Shown here one piece after another: positions 50,752 through 64,000 of a stretch of 64,000 bases of DNA (positions within the stretch are counted from its first letter, which is position 1; each line of letters starts with the position of its first letter). The DNA is from Epiperipatus broadwayi (taxonomy: Eukaryota; Onychophora; Udeonychophora; Euonychophora; Peripatidae), in contig JAQFVV010012442.1 of NCBI GenBank assembly GCA_028023455.1, positions 246,001-310,000 on the forward strand, read 5' to 3'. The notes beneath the pieces were generated by a model. The model did not search any database. It was not told the origin of the DNA and saw nothing but the letters and a program-made list of their open reading frames with translations. Both the position numbers and the translations under genes were made by a program.

Positions 50752-53700
50752 GCCCTTTTCTATAGGTCAGTGATGGTTATAAATGGTCAATTACTAAAAA
50801 ATTTTAAAATTAATATTATATAGTTTTTAATATTAGAGATTATATTAAGCAGTAAATTTTTTAATATGATATATTTAATAATGAATATTGTGATGGTGAG
50901 AATTGTATCTAATTCTGTATTTTCCAAATTATTTTTCAAAATTTTATATAATCATTTTAAATAATATAAGTAGCAAATTTATTAAGACAGATAAAACTAG
51001 ACTAAATACCGGAAATGTCTATGTGACTGTCTGGAATATTTTATGTATAAGCACCAGTTTAAATTAATACTGATAATTAAAATATTTAAATAGCATATTA
51101 TAGAGCTGGATGGAATTGCCACACATCATAATAAAAATAAGTAGCATACATTTTTATTGATTATTGTTTCAAAATTGTTTTAAAAAATAATTAAATTGTA
51201 ATAGATAATAATTAAATTAAAAGTAATAATAGGTTAATATTTAAGTCTATTACGTCATGATTTTAAAACTTTAGAAATTGTTTATGAAATTCAAGTAGGA
51301 ATTGACCAATAAAAAGATAGATTTTGGCAGACAATAAAAATCGCGCCAATTAATTGTATAAACGAGGAGAACAAAAATGTGTTGACTCCAGAACAGAGGT
51401 AAATTTTAAGCTCTTTAAAATTTCTTTCTTTCTTCAATTTATTAGTCAATTTTATTATAATTTTAATAATATCTTTGAAAGAAACCAACTGACAATTTAA
51501 AATCATCCGAAGAGAATCTTAAAATAAATTTTAAAAAAAAAGTTATCATAATAATGCTCCCCTAACTTCACAGTAACCTGCCAGTAGATTCTATCATAAA
51601 TATAATCTGAATTTTCAATAAAAAATGGATAGATTCTTAAAACCAAATTATAAATTTTATAATATTACAAAAATGTTAATGTTGTTCGTTGATATAGTTT
51701 GTATATCGTATTACTATGAAAACTGCTTTCGTGCATATAAAATTAATGAAAGGACATTGTGCGCAAAGTTAATGAATATAATGGAAAATAAAAATAAGTA
51801 TTATTTGTATAAGAATAAATGGACAAAAGGAATTTTATTATTGAAATAATTTGAATTGCTTTCTTTAAGATGACTTGAGAAAATACTCTAGGAATAGTTA
51901 AAGATCAAAAATGTTATATATAAAATATAAATGAATGAAAGTGAAATTTAGCAAGAAAAACACATGCCTAAAGAAGAAAAAAATATTTATAGAGAAATAA
52001 ATATAAAAATTGGATCCATGAAAAATGCAATTGGTACCGTAATTTTTAAGTAATAGTAATTCAGCTAGAAACAAAGATGCATCAACACGCCGAGGTAATA
52101 TTTGCCCGAATATTAAAAACTTTGTGGGATAACTAAATAAATGTTTTCTAATAATTTTGAATTAAACAATAAAACTAAAGATCATCTAAACAGTTTATTA
52201 AATGAACTAATTTATTTAAAACTTTAATAAGCAGAAAGGAGAACATTCGGACAAAAGAAGAAATAATAAATATTATGGGACTAACCAAGATTTACCGCCA
52301 GAAAAATATGTGATTATGGTTTGAATTATTTTCTTTACTAATCTAACTTAAATATTAAGTTTTAAATAGTGATATGGAAACAAATACATTAAATCGTGAT
52401 ATAACATTATATAAAATAATATGTTTTGATTTTGAATGTTAAAATAAAATTGTATGTGTGTGAAAATTTGTATAGTTGCGATGCTCGAAGAGAAAGAAAC
52501 CTACTACAAACTCTAATAGGAAGGTAAAGATTATTTCGGTAACATTTTATGGTTATTAATGATATAATGTATGTTTTATTTATTTAGATCAGCTGTGAAT
52601 CGAATGAATGTAATGCAAAAGTTTTATTGTTATTATTATTGTAAAACGCATTTTGAAAAACAACACTCTAAAACACTTTGAGGTGTGATTAGATTTTTTA
52701 AAAATATGCATACGATAGTTATTTAATGTGTTATTAATATAGTTCAATATAACCGATGGTTATGTGATATTTTCTGTTAATTTTTCCGATTGGGATATTT
52801 AAGTGTTATTTTAACAAAACATAGATATTGAACCTACAGTGTAATAAAGCAAGACAAATTGTTCTTCTGGAATAGGGAAATGTTTTATATTAGTGAATTT
52901 TGTTTATTGTTTTAAAAGGTAGTTAGTTTTTATCGATGTTGGATACAGTAAAATCTTGATAGATAGTTTGGGTAGTGACTTGGTAGTACGTGGAGATTTG
53001 GAAAGCAAGAGGATGTATTTAAAACTAGGATGCTACAGGGAATGAATAATAAGTAGTTTTTTTAGATGGTAATCAGCGTAGTTAACAAAGCCCTATGACT
53101 GGTACACATGTTGTCATGGACAGTGGTATTTTTATATTTCTTGTGAATCTTATTAGATGTTTGGTAAAGCTGAATAAATAGCTGCCACATCATGCTTATC
53201 TCCAAGGTTATTAGACAATGAATGTCGGACCTATCCACACTGTTCCATACATTTTGAAGTATATATTTTAAGAAGTTATCTATCTATCTTCCTGATATCC
53301 TATACATCTTTCACTATCTCTATCTGTATTTCTTGCAACTACATTATTATTTGATAAGTCTATTGAAAGAGAAACAATAGATATTTTAGAATGTATGTCA
53401 TGCTGTTATTTGAAATAAGAATAGTTAAGTGTTAAAGAAGAGTAGAATATGATTATTGAAAGAAAGATGCAGATATCCTAAGAAAGGAAGGAGTCAGAGA
53501 ATTATTTTAATTTTTAAGAAATGAACTATAATTTTATAAAAATATATCAAAAATAGAAATATACAAAAATATTAAATATAATTTCACATTTCTTATTGTT
53601 GATTATATTTTAAAAATATAAGTATTGCATATTTAAAGAATATAATAACATTCGATAATCATAGTATATGTGAAACTGAAACAGGTGATATTTAAACCCG

Positions 53701-55224
53701 TGTTAGAGCAGTATACATGAATATGGCTTATAGAATAAATGCATTAGAGTTTACGAGCATTAGAGAACAAACGTTATAGGTAATCATAATATTTGAATAA
53801 TATGCAGAGTGACTTATAGAAGATTACAAGAAAATGTAATTTTTTTTAAGAGGAAAAATCATATTAATTGTGAATTTATAATGTTTATAAATGATGTTTA
53901 TCCACCTATATAATTTATAATACAGTAACTTTAATATGAAAAGGTAAAGAATAGTATTACCCATAAAATAGTTAAAATAAGAATATAATAAACTTAATGA
54001 TAAATAAACAAATAACTTATAAAAGGTATAATAATTTTAATTAATGATGAAAGGAAATATAAAAAATGTATAATTCAGCTATTGTAGTGTTAAAAGAAAT
54101 AAGGATATCCCTTGTAAATAAATGTAAATAGATTTGTTTGTTTTATTTTAATTTTATTTGATGTTAATAAAATTCTAAAATTTGTTTATTAAAACTTGTG
54201 TCTGGGTTTTGTTTTCTCTACATAATTGCATGAATTCATAGAGTATATTCACAACAATTAAACTAAGTATATAATTGTGTGCATAAAAGATTAATAGAGA
54301 AGTATGTTTAATCTTAATATTTATTGATGTTCTTGTAGTTGAATAATTATAAAATTGCATTGCGTTACTGGTCATATATCCACTAACCTAATATTTTGCT
54401 AAATTATATGCTATTAGTTGTCACTTGTTTTATTTATCAGATTATCTAAACACTGACACTTACTAATTTATTTTATTATTTAAACATAAAAAAGGGGATA
54501 TTAGATTATTAACTAATTTATTACATTTATAAATTTTGCGATGAAAGAAAAGCTGTACTAGTTAGATTAAGCAATGAAGATTGTGATTATTATTATTGTT
54601 TTATTATTAATCTAATTTCAGAGTAGTAAATTATGACACAAAATCCCTTATCATATTTTGCTACCTTATTTTAATTTAACCTTGAATAAATGTAAGAACC
54701 TGAGATTATTTCATTTGAGCTAGATGATTACTATTATTGTTATTATAAATAAAAGATTAATACTTTAATTATTAAATGAGTCTTATTGATTAGAAGTTAC
54801 AGAAGTCATAAGAATACTATGTAGTTATTATATGTAATAGTAGTATAAGGGGGGATAGTGTTCTTATGCCATTGAGGTGGTATCCTATGGGATATTGTCT
54901 CAATGTAATCTACTTTGTCACCCTTATTTCCACTTCTAGTCTCATGAATTCTGGAATAGTTATTTAAGTTAGTTTAAAACAGAACCTAAGTTAATTTTAA
55001 GAAACTTGAGCTAGTAAAGCATTTAATTGAATATCTCATTAATTATTAGAGCTAGAACCTGGTTAAGTGATTTTCATTATATTATATTTTATTTTTGGGG
55101 GAATTGGAGATACACATGATTACACATAGTGTAGGTTACAGATTGTGGCTTAACGTGTTGGACACGATGTGTAGTGGAGCTACACATAAGCTACACATAT
55201 ATTACAGAGAGGGTGAGAGAGGTT

Positions 55225-55225
<1 letters not shown>
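50747..55225 (+). mobile_element. Unclassified 4.5-kb TG...CA element, plus copy
   Basis: Starts TTGTGCCCTTTTCTATAGG at a (TA)n tract and ends GAGAGGTTACA at the next. It is collinear with the inverted copy at 45,023-49,331. The plus strand here is visibly C-poor, whereas the plus strand of the other copy is G-poor, consistent with inversion of a skewed sequence. A possible promoter region (CCAAT, ATAAAA, TTGTATAAACGAGGAG) lies at 51,308-51,370. The largest frame, 51,625-51,849 (74 codons, K/Y/N-rich), has no recognised domain. Its mode of movement is unknown; terminal TG/CA suggests an integrase-processed end. Confidence 0.6.

Positions 55226-55227
<2 letters not shown>

Positions 55228-55314
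<87 letters not shown>
55228..55314. repeat. Compound (TA)n(TG)n microsatellite
   Basis: TA with one CC interruption near 55,263, then TG at 55,293-55,314. Confidence 0.97.
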
Positions 55315-55454
55315 ATAAAAAAACAAGTTATAATTTTTGTAACTTGCTTTATCTTGCATTTTATCATAACTAGATGGAGCTTATGAATAGCTCCTAACAA
55401 GCTTTTGCTTACATAAATGCTGAGAGATCTATAATTCAATATCTCTTTCATTCT

Positions 55455-55512
55455 CTCCAAGCTTTAGACCATGGTTTTGAGCAACTTGGCTCACATCAGT
55501 AAAGCGTAGGAA
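55455..55512 (-). ncRNA. Hammerhead-ribozyme-like fold, copy 3 (helices kept, core mutated)
   Basis: Minus-strand order: TTCC, TAC, GCTTTA, CTGATGT, GAGC-CAAGTT-GCTC, AAAA, CCATG, GTC, TAAAGC, TT, GGAG. Helix I (GCTTTA/TAAAGC) and helix II (GAGC/GCTC) are perfect and differ in sequence from copies 1-2, so pairing is conserved while bases change. The core has two losses: CTGATGA is CTGATGT and GAAA is AAAA. Likely inactive now. Confidence 0.55.
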
Positions 55513-55545
55513 GACTAGAAACTAGATCTAGTTTCTATTCTTCCT
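55508..55545. repeat. 38-bp near-perfect palindrome
   Basis: AGGAAGACTAGAAACTAGA meets its reverse complement with one mismatch and no loop. It overlaps the 5' edge of hammerhead copy 3 and could fold against it. Confidence 0.8.
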
Positions 55546-55560
55546 ATCCAAGTTTGCAAT

Positions 55561-56545
55561 CGCAAACCCCTACCCTATTACAAACAGATCTTTTTAGCAT
55601 GAATAAACAAAAATAAAATACAATACATTTTGAAGACATTACTTTTTAACTTTAGATCAGAGTTTTAAAATTGCAAAGTTTATAAAAAAAACACATGAAG
55701 TTCAGGTTTATAGTTCTTTTTTTTTAGACACAAATAAAATCCAAAAGATTTTAAACTTAAGAAAGTTTATATTTAAGTTGATCATTTATAAATTTATACC
55801 ACTTTTTTGTCCTGTGCTTATTCTTTCGTGATGAAGATCAATTTACACAAGGGCCCTTTTCTTGCAGACAATGATGATTTATGAACTTTTGTGAAAACGG
55901 TTCCAGTGGTTTGATCCTGGGATCCATGAAAAGGAAAGCTACCTTCGGCTGGCCACCCTGAAGGAAGCCACTTGATGCTGACTACATTCTTAGTGACAGT
56001 GACAATAGCTTTTTTAAAAAATTTCTGCTTTCAATAAAAACAATTGAAATTAAAATTTTAATTATCTGATTCTCTCCAACTAACTAATTATTGTTTTGGA
56101 TTTCTTTTTTATAGTCCTCAGGTATCTTATCTCTAGAATGCAGGATTCATCAAACATATTTCATGTCTGTATTCCATTGGTTTATTTGGTTTGTGACCAA
56201 GGTAATATTTTGAGTTTTCCACTGAGGTCTGTGTCTATCTCTGGGTGCGAACTCTTATCTATTTCATAATCATTTCTTTAATTGTGACTTTGCCTTAAGG
56301 ATCTGTTTGTAATTTTTTTTTATAATTAAAAAAATCTTCGCTATTATTAAAATCAAATGTTTTTTATTATAAATTTTATTTAAAGATTAGAATCTTTGCT
56401 TCGATTCTATAATTTATTTATTTTTTTAAAGCTTATTTTAATATTTCAATCAATCTAACATGTTAATAATTCGTTATTTGTGCATTTTGGCAGTTTGTTT
56501 TTAATTCTGTATTAGATAAAAAAAGTTACTATTAAATTTGAATGT
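55561..56545. other. Gene-free AT-rich DNA
   Basis: No gene is recognised. A patch near 55,850-55,990 is less AT-rich but has no sustained ORF. Confidence 0.4.
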
Positions 56546-56581
<36 letters not shown>

Positions 56582-56626
56582 ACATATAAATGAAAACATT
56601 AATATATATATATATATATATATATA
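56546..56626. repeat. Two (TA)n tracts, the first inside a palindrome
   Basis: ATGTAACATA...TATGTTACAT encloses TA at 56,551-56,578; a second TA tract (56,601-56,626) abuts the PLE tail. Confidence 0.9.
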
Positions 56627-56629
56627 TCT

Positions 56630-57800
56630 TCCGATCTATATTTAATGTTTTCACGGTTATATGATGTAGATAAATCAACATATTTTGGTACAAACCATGT
56701 ATTATTTTCCATTACAATCCTATAATTTGAAGGAGTAACAACCACCATTATCAAGGTTAACTTTTGAAAGAACAATAGTTTAATCTCAAATAATAAAGTG
56801 ACTCCATGTAATGTGAGAATTGAGATTCAACATTAAGTAGTTTAGCATTCACAATATGAGGCTTATCAAAATGTTTATTTCCAACAGTTTTTTCACCTAT
56901 TAATTTCAAGTTACTATTAGATCAAATGAGAGGTTTACACATAGCTTCAATACTTTGTGCTTCATCAGCACTATTTAAATTAGTAGATCTCCTTAATATT
57001 TCAATTGACTCTCTTATGGTTCTTAAATCATATCTTTCTTAATTAGCAAGTATTTTTGTATTGTCAAATGATGTTTGTGACCAAATTCTAAAAAATGGGA
57101 AGTAAAAACTGGTGTGCTAATTTTTTGATTAAAAGCATTTCTATGTTCTTTAATTCTGATATTTATTCATCTATTATAATTACCCACATAGATTTTTGAG
57201 CACTGCAAACATGGAATTTCATAAACTCCTTGGTGTTCCAAATATATTCTGTCATTAGGTTTCTATAAAAAAATCCCCATTTTTATTGCCAGTAAAAAAG
57301 TAGTATTTATATTAAAACAAGATAGTCTTCTACTGATTTTATCAGTAACCCCTTTAATGTAAGGTAAAATTACTCTATTGAAAGAGGAATTGTCAATTCT
57401 ATCTTCTTTTTTTTCTTTTTTATATTAATGTTATGTAAAGCCTTACATATGATGTTTTTATTATAATTATTAGAAAGTAGAATATTTTATGTAAGTTCTA
57501 TTTTTTGAATAAGATGTTCTTTATCAAATAAATTATAAGCTCTACTCAAAAGATCTTTTGCTACAGAAAAAAACTGTGCAGGATGATGATGAGAATTAAA
57601 ATCAAGATCTCTGTTTGTATGGGTGGATTTTCTGTAAATTGATATTGATAATGTTTCATCACATTTTCTTGCAATCAAAACATCTAGAAAAGAAAGTGAT
57701 CTGTTATTTTTCATTTCCATAGTAAATTTAATATTTGGATGCCTATTATTTATAAAAGCAAGAAAAGAATTTAAGACATCAATGCCATGAGGCATATGAC
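56630..57800 (-). pseudogene. Penelope-like element, C-terminal RT and GIY-YIG fragment
   Basis: Minus strand. The open piece 57,487-57,795 contains LSFLDVLIARK, then ISIYRKSTHTNRDLDFNSHHHP, the well-conserved stretch just after the RT catalytic motifs in PLEs. After frameshifts, IYLEHQGVYEIPCLQCSKIYVGN and IKEHRNAF (about 57,130-57,240) form the GIY-YIG start with its CxxC pair and YVG. SIEILRRSTNLNSADE follows near 57,000. The tail has CCGTG and ends at (TA)n. RT motifs A to C are missing and there are several stops, so it is a dead 5'-truncated copy. The 5' break coincides with the start of the 1.5-kb repeat. Confidence 0.85.
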
Positions 57801-59302
57801 CAGGTAAGAATAATCCTTATATTTGCTGATAACAATTTAATATAGATATAAAAAGAAAACCTTAAGTTGAGATTGAGATTTGGATTGCTCTTAAGGATTA
57901 TGTGATATTAAATATATTTATAAATGTATTGAATTTCTCCAAAATGTGAGGATCATGCAATAAATTAAACTTCCCACCTTTTGCTTCAGTTCAGGAAGTC
58001 TCCAGAGTATGATTGTTCCTGGAAACTGACAGCAATTACTTCTCTCCACATAGAACAATATAAAATGGAAAGAACTTTGAATTCTACTATGCATCAAGGA
58101 CAGCAAGGATAGACTTTATCTACAGCATTGGAAAGTCAAAAGCTTTTCTTTTAAAGGAAGTATGAACATTAATCATATAATGGAAAGTTTTCCAGTAATT
58201 TTAAATGTCACTTTTTTTTAAATCTTTTATCTGACTAAAATTTTAAATTATTTATATATTTTCTTTTAATATGTTTAATATCATTTCCATTCTCATAGTT
58301 TGTTTTAAAATAATTGTTTTTAAAATGAGCATAAATGGCTGCATAGATTCATAAAATTATGTTAGTTTAAAGTAATTTAATTAAGGGCTACTGGTTTTGC
58401 AGTTAGGTCAGTGCTGGTGGATAGATGTACGGATATTATATGTCAATGTAATTTGAGTATGTGCATTGGATACTCAGTCCTTTGCACTGCATTAACATAC
58501 AGGGCATAATACCCACCTGTATGTATGACCCAAAGAGTAGTTATCCCATTATCAATGGTCATAGATGTATTTTTTATCCTATTGATTTTCTTTACCTCTG
58601 GCTGTGATAGTTAGCTGGCAAAGTCTGCTATCACTATTTACAGAGCTTTTCAAATATATATTTCAAATAATTTCATTCTTGTATTATGGGAAAGATGCTC
58701 ATTATTTCCTATTATGATTCTTTATTTCTCAAATAATATCAGACTACAGACATATATTCCTCTTAGCATGGTTGTGTTATGCTAATAATCTCATTTTGCA
58801 ACGGTCACATCTGTATATCAGTAAACTAGCATTGGTTTAAATGTGAGATTTTAGCCTAGGATTAAAAAGGATTAGGTTGATAATATTCATAATCTATGTA
58901 GCATATTCATGCTTAAAATTGTATTAAATCAGTTAAATGCTTCTATCCGTGCATATAATTCAAATCAACTATATTTAGTTGATTTAATCTTCAAAATCTT
59001 CCTTTTAATGTTTCTTTGCGTAATAATAAAATATTTTGTTGAATTAATTTTGGCAATAACTTACTTTACATATTTTATATGAATATTTAAAATTAAGAAT
59101 TATAAATTTTAATATTTAGAACGATATTTTAAGCTCAGCTTCTCCCTGAACTAGTGACTGGTGTTTTCAGTTCGATAAAAGTGTAGCTTCTTCTGTGCAT
59201 ATCTGCCTACTATATAAAATTTCCAGGTTCAAATGGCATGGTGACACTGTGGTATGGCATATTAGGTTAGGAAGATTATGGTAACCATTATAATAGGTGA
59301 CC
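57800..59302 (+). repeat. 1.5-kb unclassified repeat, copy 1
   Basis: Direct repeat of 60,225-61,711, collinear from CCAGGTAAGA to GACCATTATAATA-like ends. Shared stretches include TTTGCTGATAACAATTTAA, GTATGTGCATTGGATA and TGAGATTTTAGCCTAG. A B-box-like GGTTCAAATGGC sits near the 3' end (59,228). It is inserted exactly at the truncated end of the neighbouring PLE. No long ORF is seen. On the minus strand a decayed reading near 58,000 matches one in copy 2. Confidence 0.75.
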
Positions 59303-59840
59303 CAACAAGGCTCGATTCCTTTAACCATGATTACCCTGAGAATTTTAAAAGGAAGTTATGCCAGTAACAAAAAAGTTTTTTAAATTAATTTTTGTTTATA
59401 TTTTATAGTTATAGATTATAATGTAGATGTTAAAGAACTGCCGAAAAGTAAATTGCACACATATGGATATATGTGAGAAAGGAAACTTTATAAAGTAATA
59501 ATAAAAAAGTAGTTTTATGGAAGTCTGATTAATAATAATAATAAAAAGTAATTAACTTGCGAACTGTTTAATAGGAGATGTTCAGCTTATGTAAAAAGTT
59601 GGGGAGAATATTTTTTTTGTGTTTGTGTAATTACTAAAAAAATCTTTAAAAATATTGTTTTCTAATAATGCTAAATAAATTACTTTTTATAATTGTTTTG
59701 TTTTTGAGGAAGTTCGATGATATGTAATGGAATAACTATATGCTGTTACATTTATTTCAGGTAAAAGTAAATATATATATAAAATCACCCTCAACTAGAA
59801 ACATATATATAAAAAGGAGAATTTACTAATTTTATTTAAA

Positions 59841-59888
<48 letters not shown>

Positions 59889-59894
59889 ATCATC

Positions 59895-59936
<42 letters not shown>

Positions 59937-60224
59937 GCACAGATGACAAACTAATTATCTAATTAAAGTTTAAAATTTAAAAACATGATTGTTTTGATAT
60001 AAAAGAAATTTTTTTAAAGAAAATGCTGTTAATTAGTTATTTTTAATCTTAGAATGGAAATGATTTTCTATACTAAATTAGTTGCAAACATGCCCTTGTG
60101 CATAAAGTCAAATGAGTGATAAATTAAAAAAAACATACTAGTCATAAAATTTTGAGTTCCCACTCTAAGGAAAGCTGACCAATACCAATGGAAATTAGCT
60201 CAAGGTCCATGTAGAAATGTCAAG
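59303..60224. other. Spacer with microsatellites between the two 1.5-kb repeats
   Basis: No gene. TA tracts at 59,845-59,882 and 59,901-59,934. The second lies inside a palindrome, CATCTGTGCATA...TAATGCACAGATG. Short ATATATATAAAA pieces occur near 59,770 and 59,800. Confidence 0.6.
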
Positions 60225-61834
<1,610 letters not shown>

Positions 61835-61888
61835 AATGAATATTTGTAAATACAGTAACTTAATAAATAAAAAAAATATTTTATCCAC

Positions 61889-63300
61889 TTAGGAGCACTT
61901 TCGATTATCCCAGTAATCTGTTTCAACTAAAGTTTTGAAATGGTAACATTCCCACAATTCTGTGATCTTAACGTTTGCTGCTTGCCTGTTAATAAAGTCA
62001 TGTTTATATTTGTATATTAGCATAGCTTCCTTTATTTTTCTTTTATTGTTATTTTTTTCAATTTGCAATATTTTTACACTGTTAAAATTGAAGTCAAAAC
62101 CATAAATACATGATTTATTATGGTCGTAAAAAACAGATGCTAAAATATTATTGTCTGGTATGCAATTTTCTTTCAATTTCTGAATGCATTTTAATAATAG
62201 CAAGTGTTCTTTAGTTCTTTTTTCCAACGTACATCTAGATTCAGCTATATATCCATCATCACACCTACATATCTATTTATAAATGACACAATTTTTATTT
62301 ATAAACGAGGTTTTATCTTTGGAGTTTTTTATTAATTTGTTTAATGTAGGAGGTGTGTAAAATGCAATGTCACTTATATCTTTATCAATTTTCCTTATAA
62401 ACTTTACTTGATAATTTGAAATATATGGGATTGATATCCATATTTTTTTATTAGCAGGAGAATCAATATTATTATTAAAATTTTTATTTTTATATTTAAT
62501 ATTAAAATCTCTGATAACATTATATATGTAATTATAACGGTAGCCAACATTTATCAATTTATTTGAATATATTTCAATATTTTTGCCCTTATCTGATGAA
62601 TATTTGCAAGGACTATTATTTCTAAATAAAAAGGACTTCAAACCTGCCATTTTGTGTGACATTGGCACTTTTAATTTATATGGAATATAACCTCTTTTTA
62701 CTATATGTTTAATGGTCATACAGTAATCCAGCATGCATTGATTTGTAGTTATTTTAAGATCAAAAAACTGTACCCACATTAAATCTTCATCTGTTTTTAT
62801 CCATCTTAGGCCTTTCAAGCAATTTAATTCCTTAAATAACTCATTAATTGTATTTGGTTTACCACATACAAAAACATCATCAACATATTGATAATATGCA
62901 GTAATATTTTTTTGATAATATTCATTTTTCAAAATATTTTCTTCATATGTAGAAATTATAAAATTACATATTTGAGCAACAGTAGGTAATCCCATCGGCC
63001 ATCCGTTAGAAAAATCCTTATTAAAAACTGCATAAATATTTTTATCAATAAAATTTAATGTTTCAATTATAAAATTAATTATTTTCACATTAACATTTTT
63101 TAAACTTAATGCGTTGGAAATAATTTCGATAGATGCCAATCGATCAATTGATCCATACATTTCACTAACATCTAGAGTACATATAACATCATTAACATCG
63201 ATCTTAATGTTATGGATTTTATTAACAAAATCAAATGAAGAACTTATTGTATATTTACCAAAACCAAGAATTTCTTGTAGCATTTTATATTCCATATAAA
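61889..63300 (-). pseudogene. Penelope-like element: RT plus GIY-YIG, 5'-truncated, one in-frame stop
   Basis: This is the best-preserved PLE here. On the minus strand the frame ending at 62,273 (352 codons if counted from 63,331) holds RT motif A LDVSEMYGSID (residues 53-63), motif B GWPMGLPTVAQ (110-120) and motif C YQYVDDVFVCG (147-157). FFDLKI and the PLE linker follow. One TAG near 62,270 replaces a tryptophan codon that is TGG in the plus-strand partner. The same frame then continues as ICRCDDGYIAES-R, the GIY-YIG nuclease, to 61,889. YIG is YIA here, so endonuclease activity is doubtful. The N-terminus is lost at the inverted junction, so the ATG at 63,331 lies in the other copy. RT would prime cDNA at nicked target DNA. 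Confidence 0.85.
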
Positions 63301-64000
63301 TCAAAAGTGCCAATGTCAGACAAAATGGCATATTTGAAGTCCTTTTTATTTAGAAATAATAGTCTTTGCAAATATTCATCAGATAAAGGCAAAAATATTG
63401 AAATATATAAAATAAATTGATAAATGTTGGCTAGAGTTATAATTACATATATAATGTTATCAGAGATTTTAATATAAAATATAAAAATAAAAATTTTAAT
63501 AATAATATTGATTCTCCTGCTAATAAAAAAATATGGATATCAATCCCATATATTTCAAAATATCAAGTAAAGTTTATAAAGAAAATTTATAAAGATATAT
63601 GTGACGTTGCATTTTATACATCTCCTGCATTAAACAAATCAATAAATAACTCCAAAGATAAAACCTCATTTATAAATAAAAAACGTGTCATTTATAAATG
63701 GATATGTAGGTTTGGTGATGGATATATAGGTGAATCTAGATGTACGTTGGAAAAAAGAACTAAAGAACACTTGCTATTATTAAAACATGTTCAGAAATTG
63801 AAAGAAAATTGCATAGTAGATAATAATATTTCAGCATCTGTTTTTTACGACCATAATAAATCATGTATTTATGGTTTTGACTTCAATTTTAACAGTGTAA
63901 AAATATTTCAATTTAAAAAAAAAATAACAATAAAAGAAAAATAAATAAAGCTATGCTAAAATACAAATATAAATATGAATTGATTAAGAGGCAAGCAGCA
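63284..64000 (+). pseudogene. Penelope-like element, inverted partner (runs off window)
   Basis: Plus-strand copy of the same family, starting inside the RT C-terminal linker (IPYKLKVPMS-like, 63,290) and continuing past a frameshift near 63,420 through FYTSPALNKS to the GIY-YIG block YKWICRFGDGYIGES (about 63,690-63,740) with LEKRTKEHLLLLK. The YIG motif is intact in this arm. A stop follows at 63,944 after a poly-A frameshift. It is the reverse complement of 61,976-62,691; the minus copy's RT core forms the spacer of about 590 bp. The 3' end lies beyond the window. Confidence 0.85.

Larger units (their letters stand above)
55315..55560 (-). repeat. Diverged single copy of the retrozyme-like unit
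   Basis: Aligns with the core of the 416-bp unit: AGATGGAGCTTA, TTGCTTACATAAATG, AATATCTCTTTCATT and the hammerhead region appear in the same order and spacing. It again sits beside a compound microsatellite. Only one copy is seen, and it is much more diverged than the tandem pair. Confidence 0.55.

Noticed and set aside
56950-56985. CTGATGA on the minus strand
   Set aside because: It lies within the decayed GIY-YIG coding region and no GAAA or pairing follows.

Overview
This window is eukaryotic, very probably animal, nuclear DNA. It is extremely AT-rich, has no operon-like coding, and is broken up by more than twenty long (TA)n microsatellites. It holds decayed retroelements of animal type: Penelope-like elements (PLEs) with GIY-YIG endonuclease and two Ty3/gypsy-type LTR relics. 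The only convincing host coding sequence is one short exon for a sushi (CCP) domain. It lies on the minus strand at 11,338-11,559 and has consensus splice sites and phase 1-1 boundaries, so the left part at least is probably intronic sequence of a multi-exon extracellular-protein gene. I cannot assign the species; an invertebrate with a large AT-rich genome fits best.

Layout. 0-4.1 kb: two head-to-head PLE pairs (1,345-3,040 and 3,107-3,968) bounded by (TA)n. 4.07-4.58 kb: a 455-bp unit bracketed by short direct repeats and carrying a hammerhead-ribozyme-like fold. 10.99-11.13 kb: a perfect 71-bp-arm palindrome resembling PLE 3' ends. 11.3-11.6 kb: the sushi exon. 11.66-18.92 kb: an LTR element with LTRs of about 1.3 kb, gag and an aspartic protease, but no reverse transcriptase. 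19.7-20.5 kb: another decayed coiled-coil ORF. 23.1-24.5 kb: a small internally deleted Ty3/gypsy derivative. 24.6-24.95 kb: a MITE-like inverted repeat. 25-44.9 kb: mostly featureless AT-rich DNA with microsatellites, a PLE palindrome at 39.4-39.9 kb and SINE-like scraps. 45-55.2 kb: two inverted copies of an apparently undescribed 4.3-4.5 kb element with TG...CA ends (45,023-49,331 minus; 50,747-55,225 plus). They flank a cluster holding a 319-bp direct-repeat unit and a 416-bp-period tandem dimer with two hammerhead-like folds. 55.3-55.56 kb: a diverged third relative of that unit. 56.6-57.8 kb: a PLE fragment. 57.8-61.7 kb: two direct copies of a 1.5-kb unknown repeat. 61.9-64 kb: the best-preserved PLE, as a large inverted repeat.

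How it fits together. Almost every mobile fragment abuts a (TA)n tract, so these tracts look like insertion targets, element tails or both. The strongest signal is several repeat families whose units carry hammerhead-like catalytic folds. PLE 3' ends are known to carry such ribozymes, and small tandem units with them resemble animal 'retrozymes', non-autonomous repeats thought to move as circular RNAs with help from PLE-type reverse transcriptase. Both potential partners are present here, though every PLE copy seen is truncated or mutated. All folds were made by eye and need covariance-model and cleavage tests.
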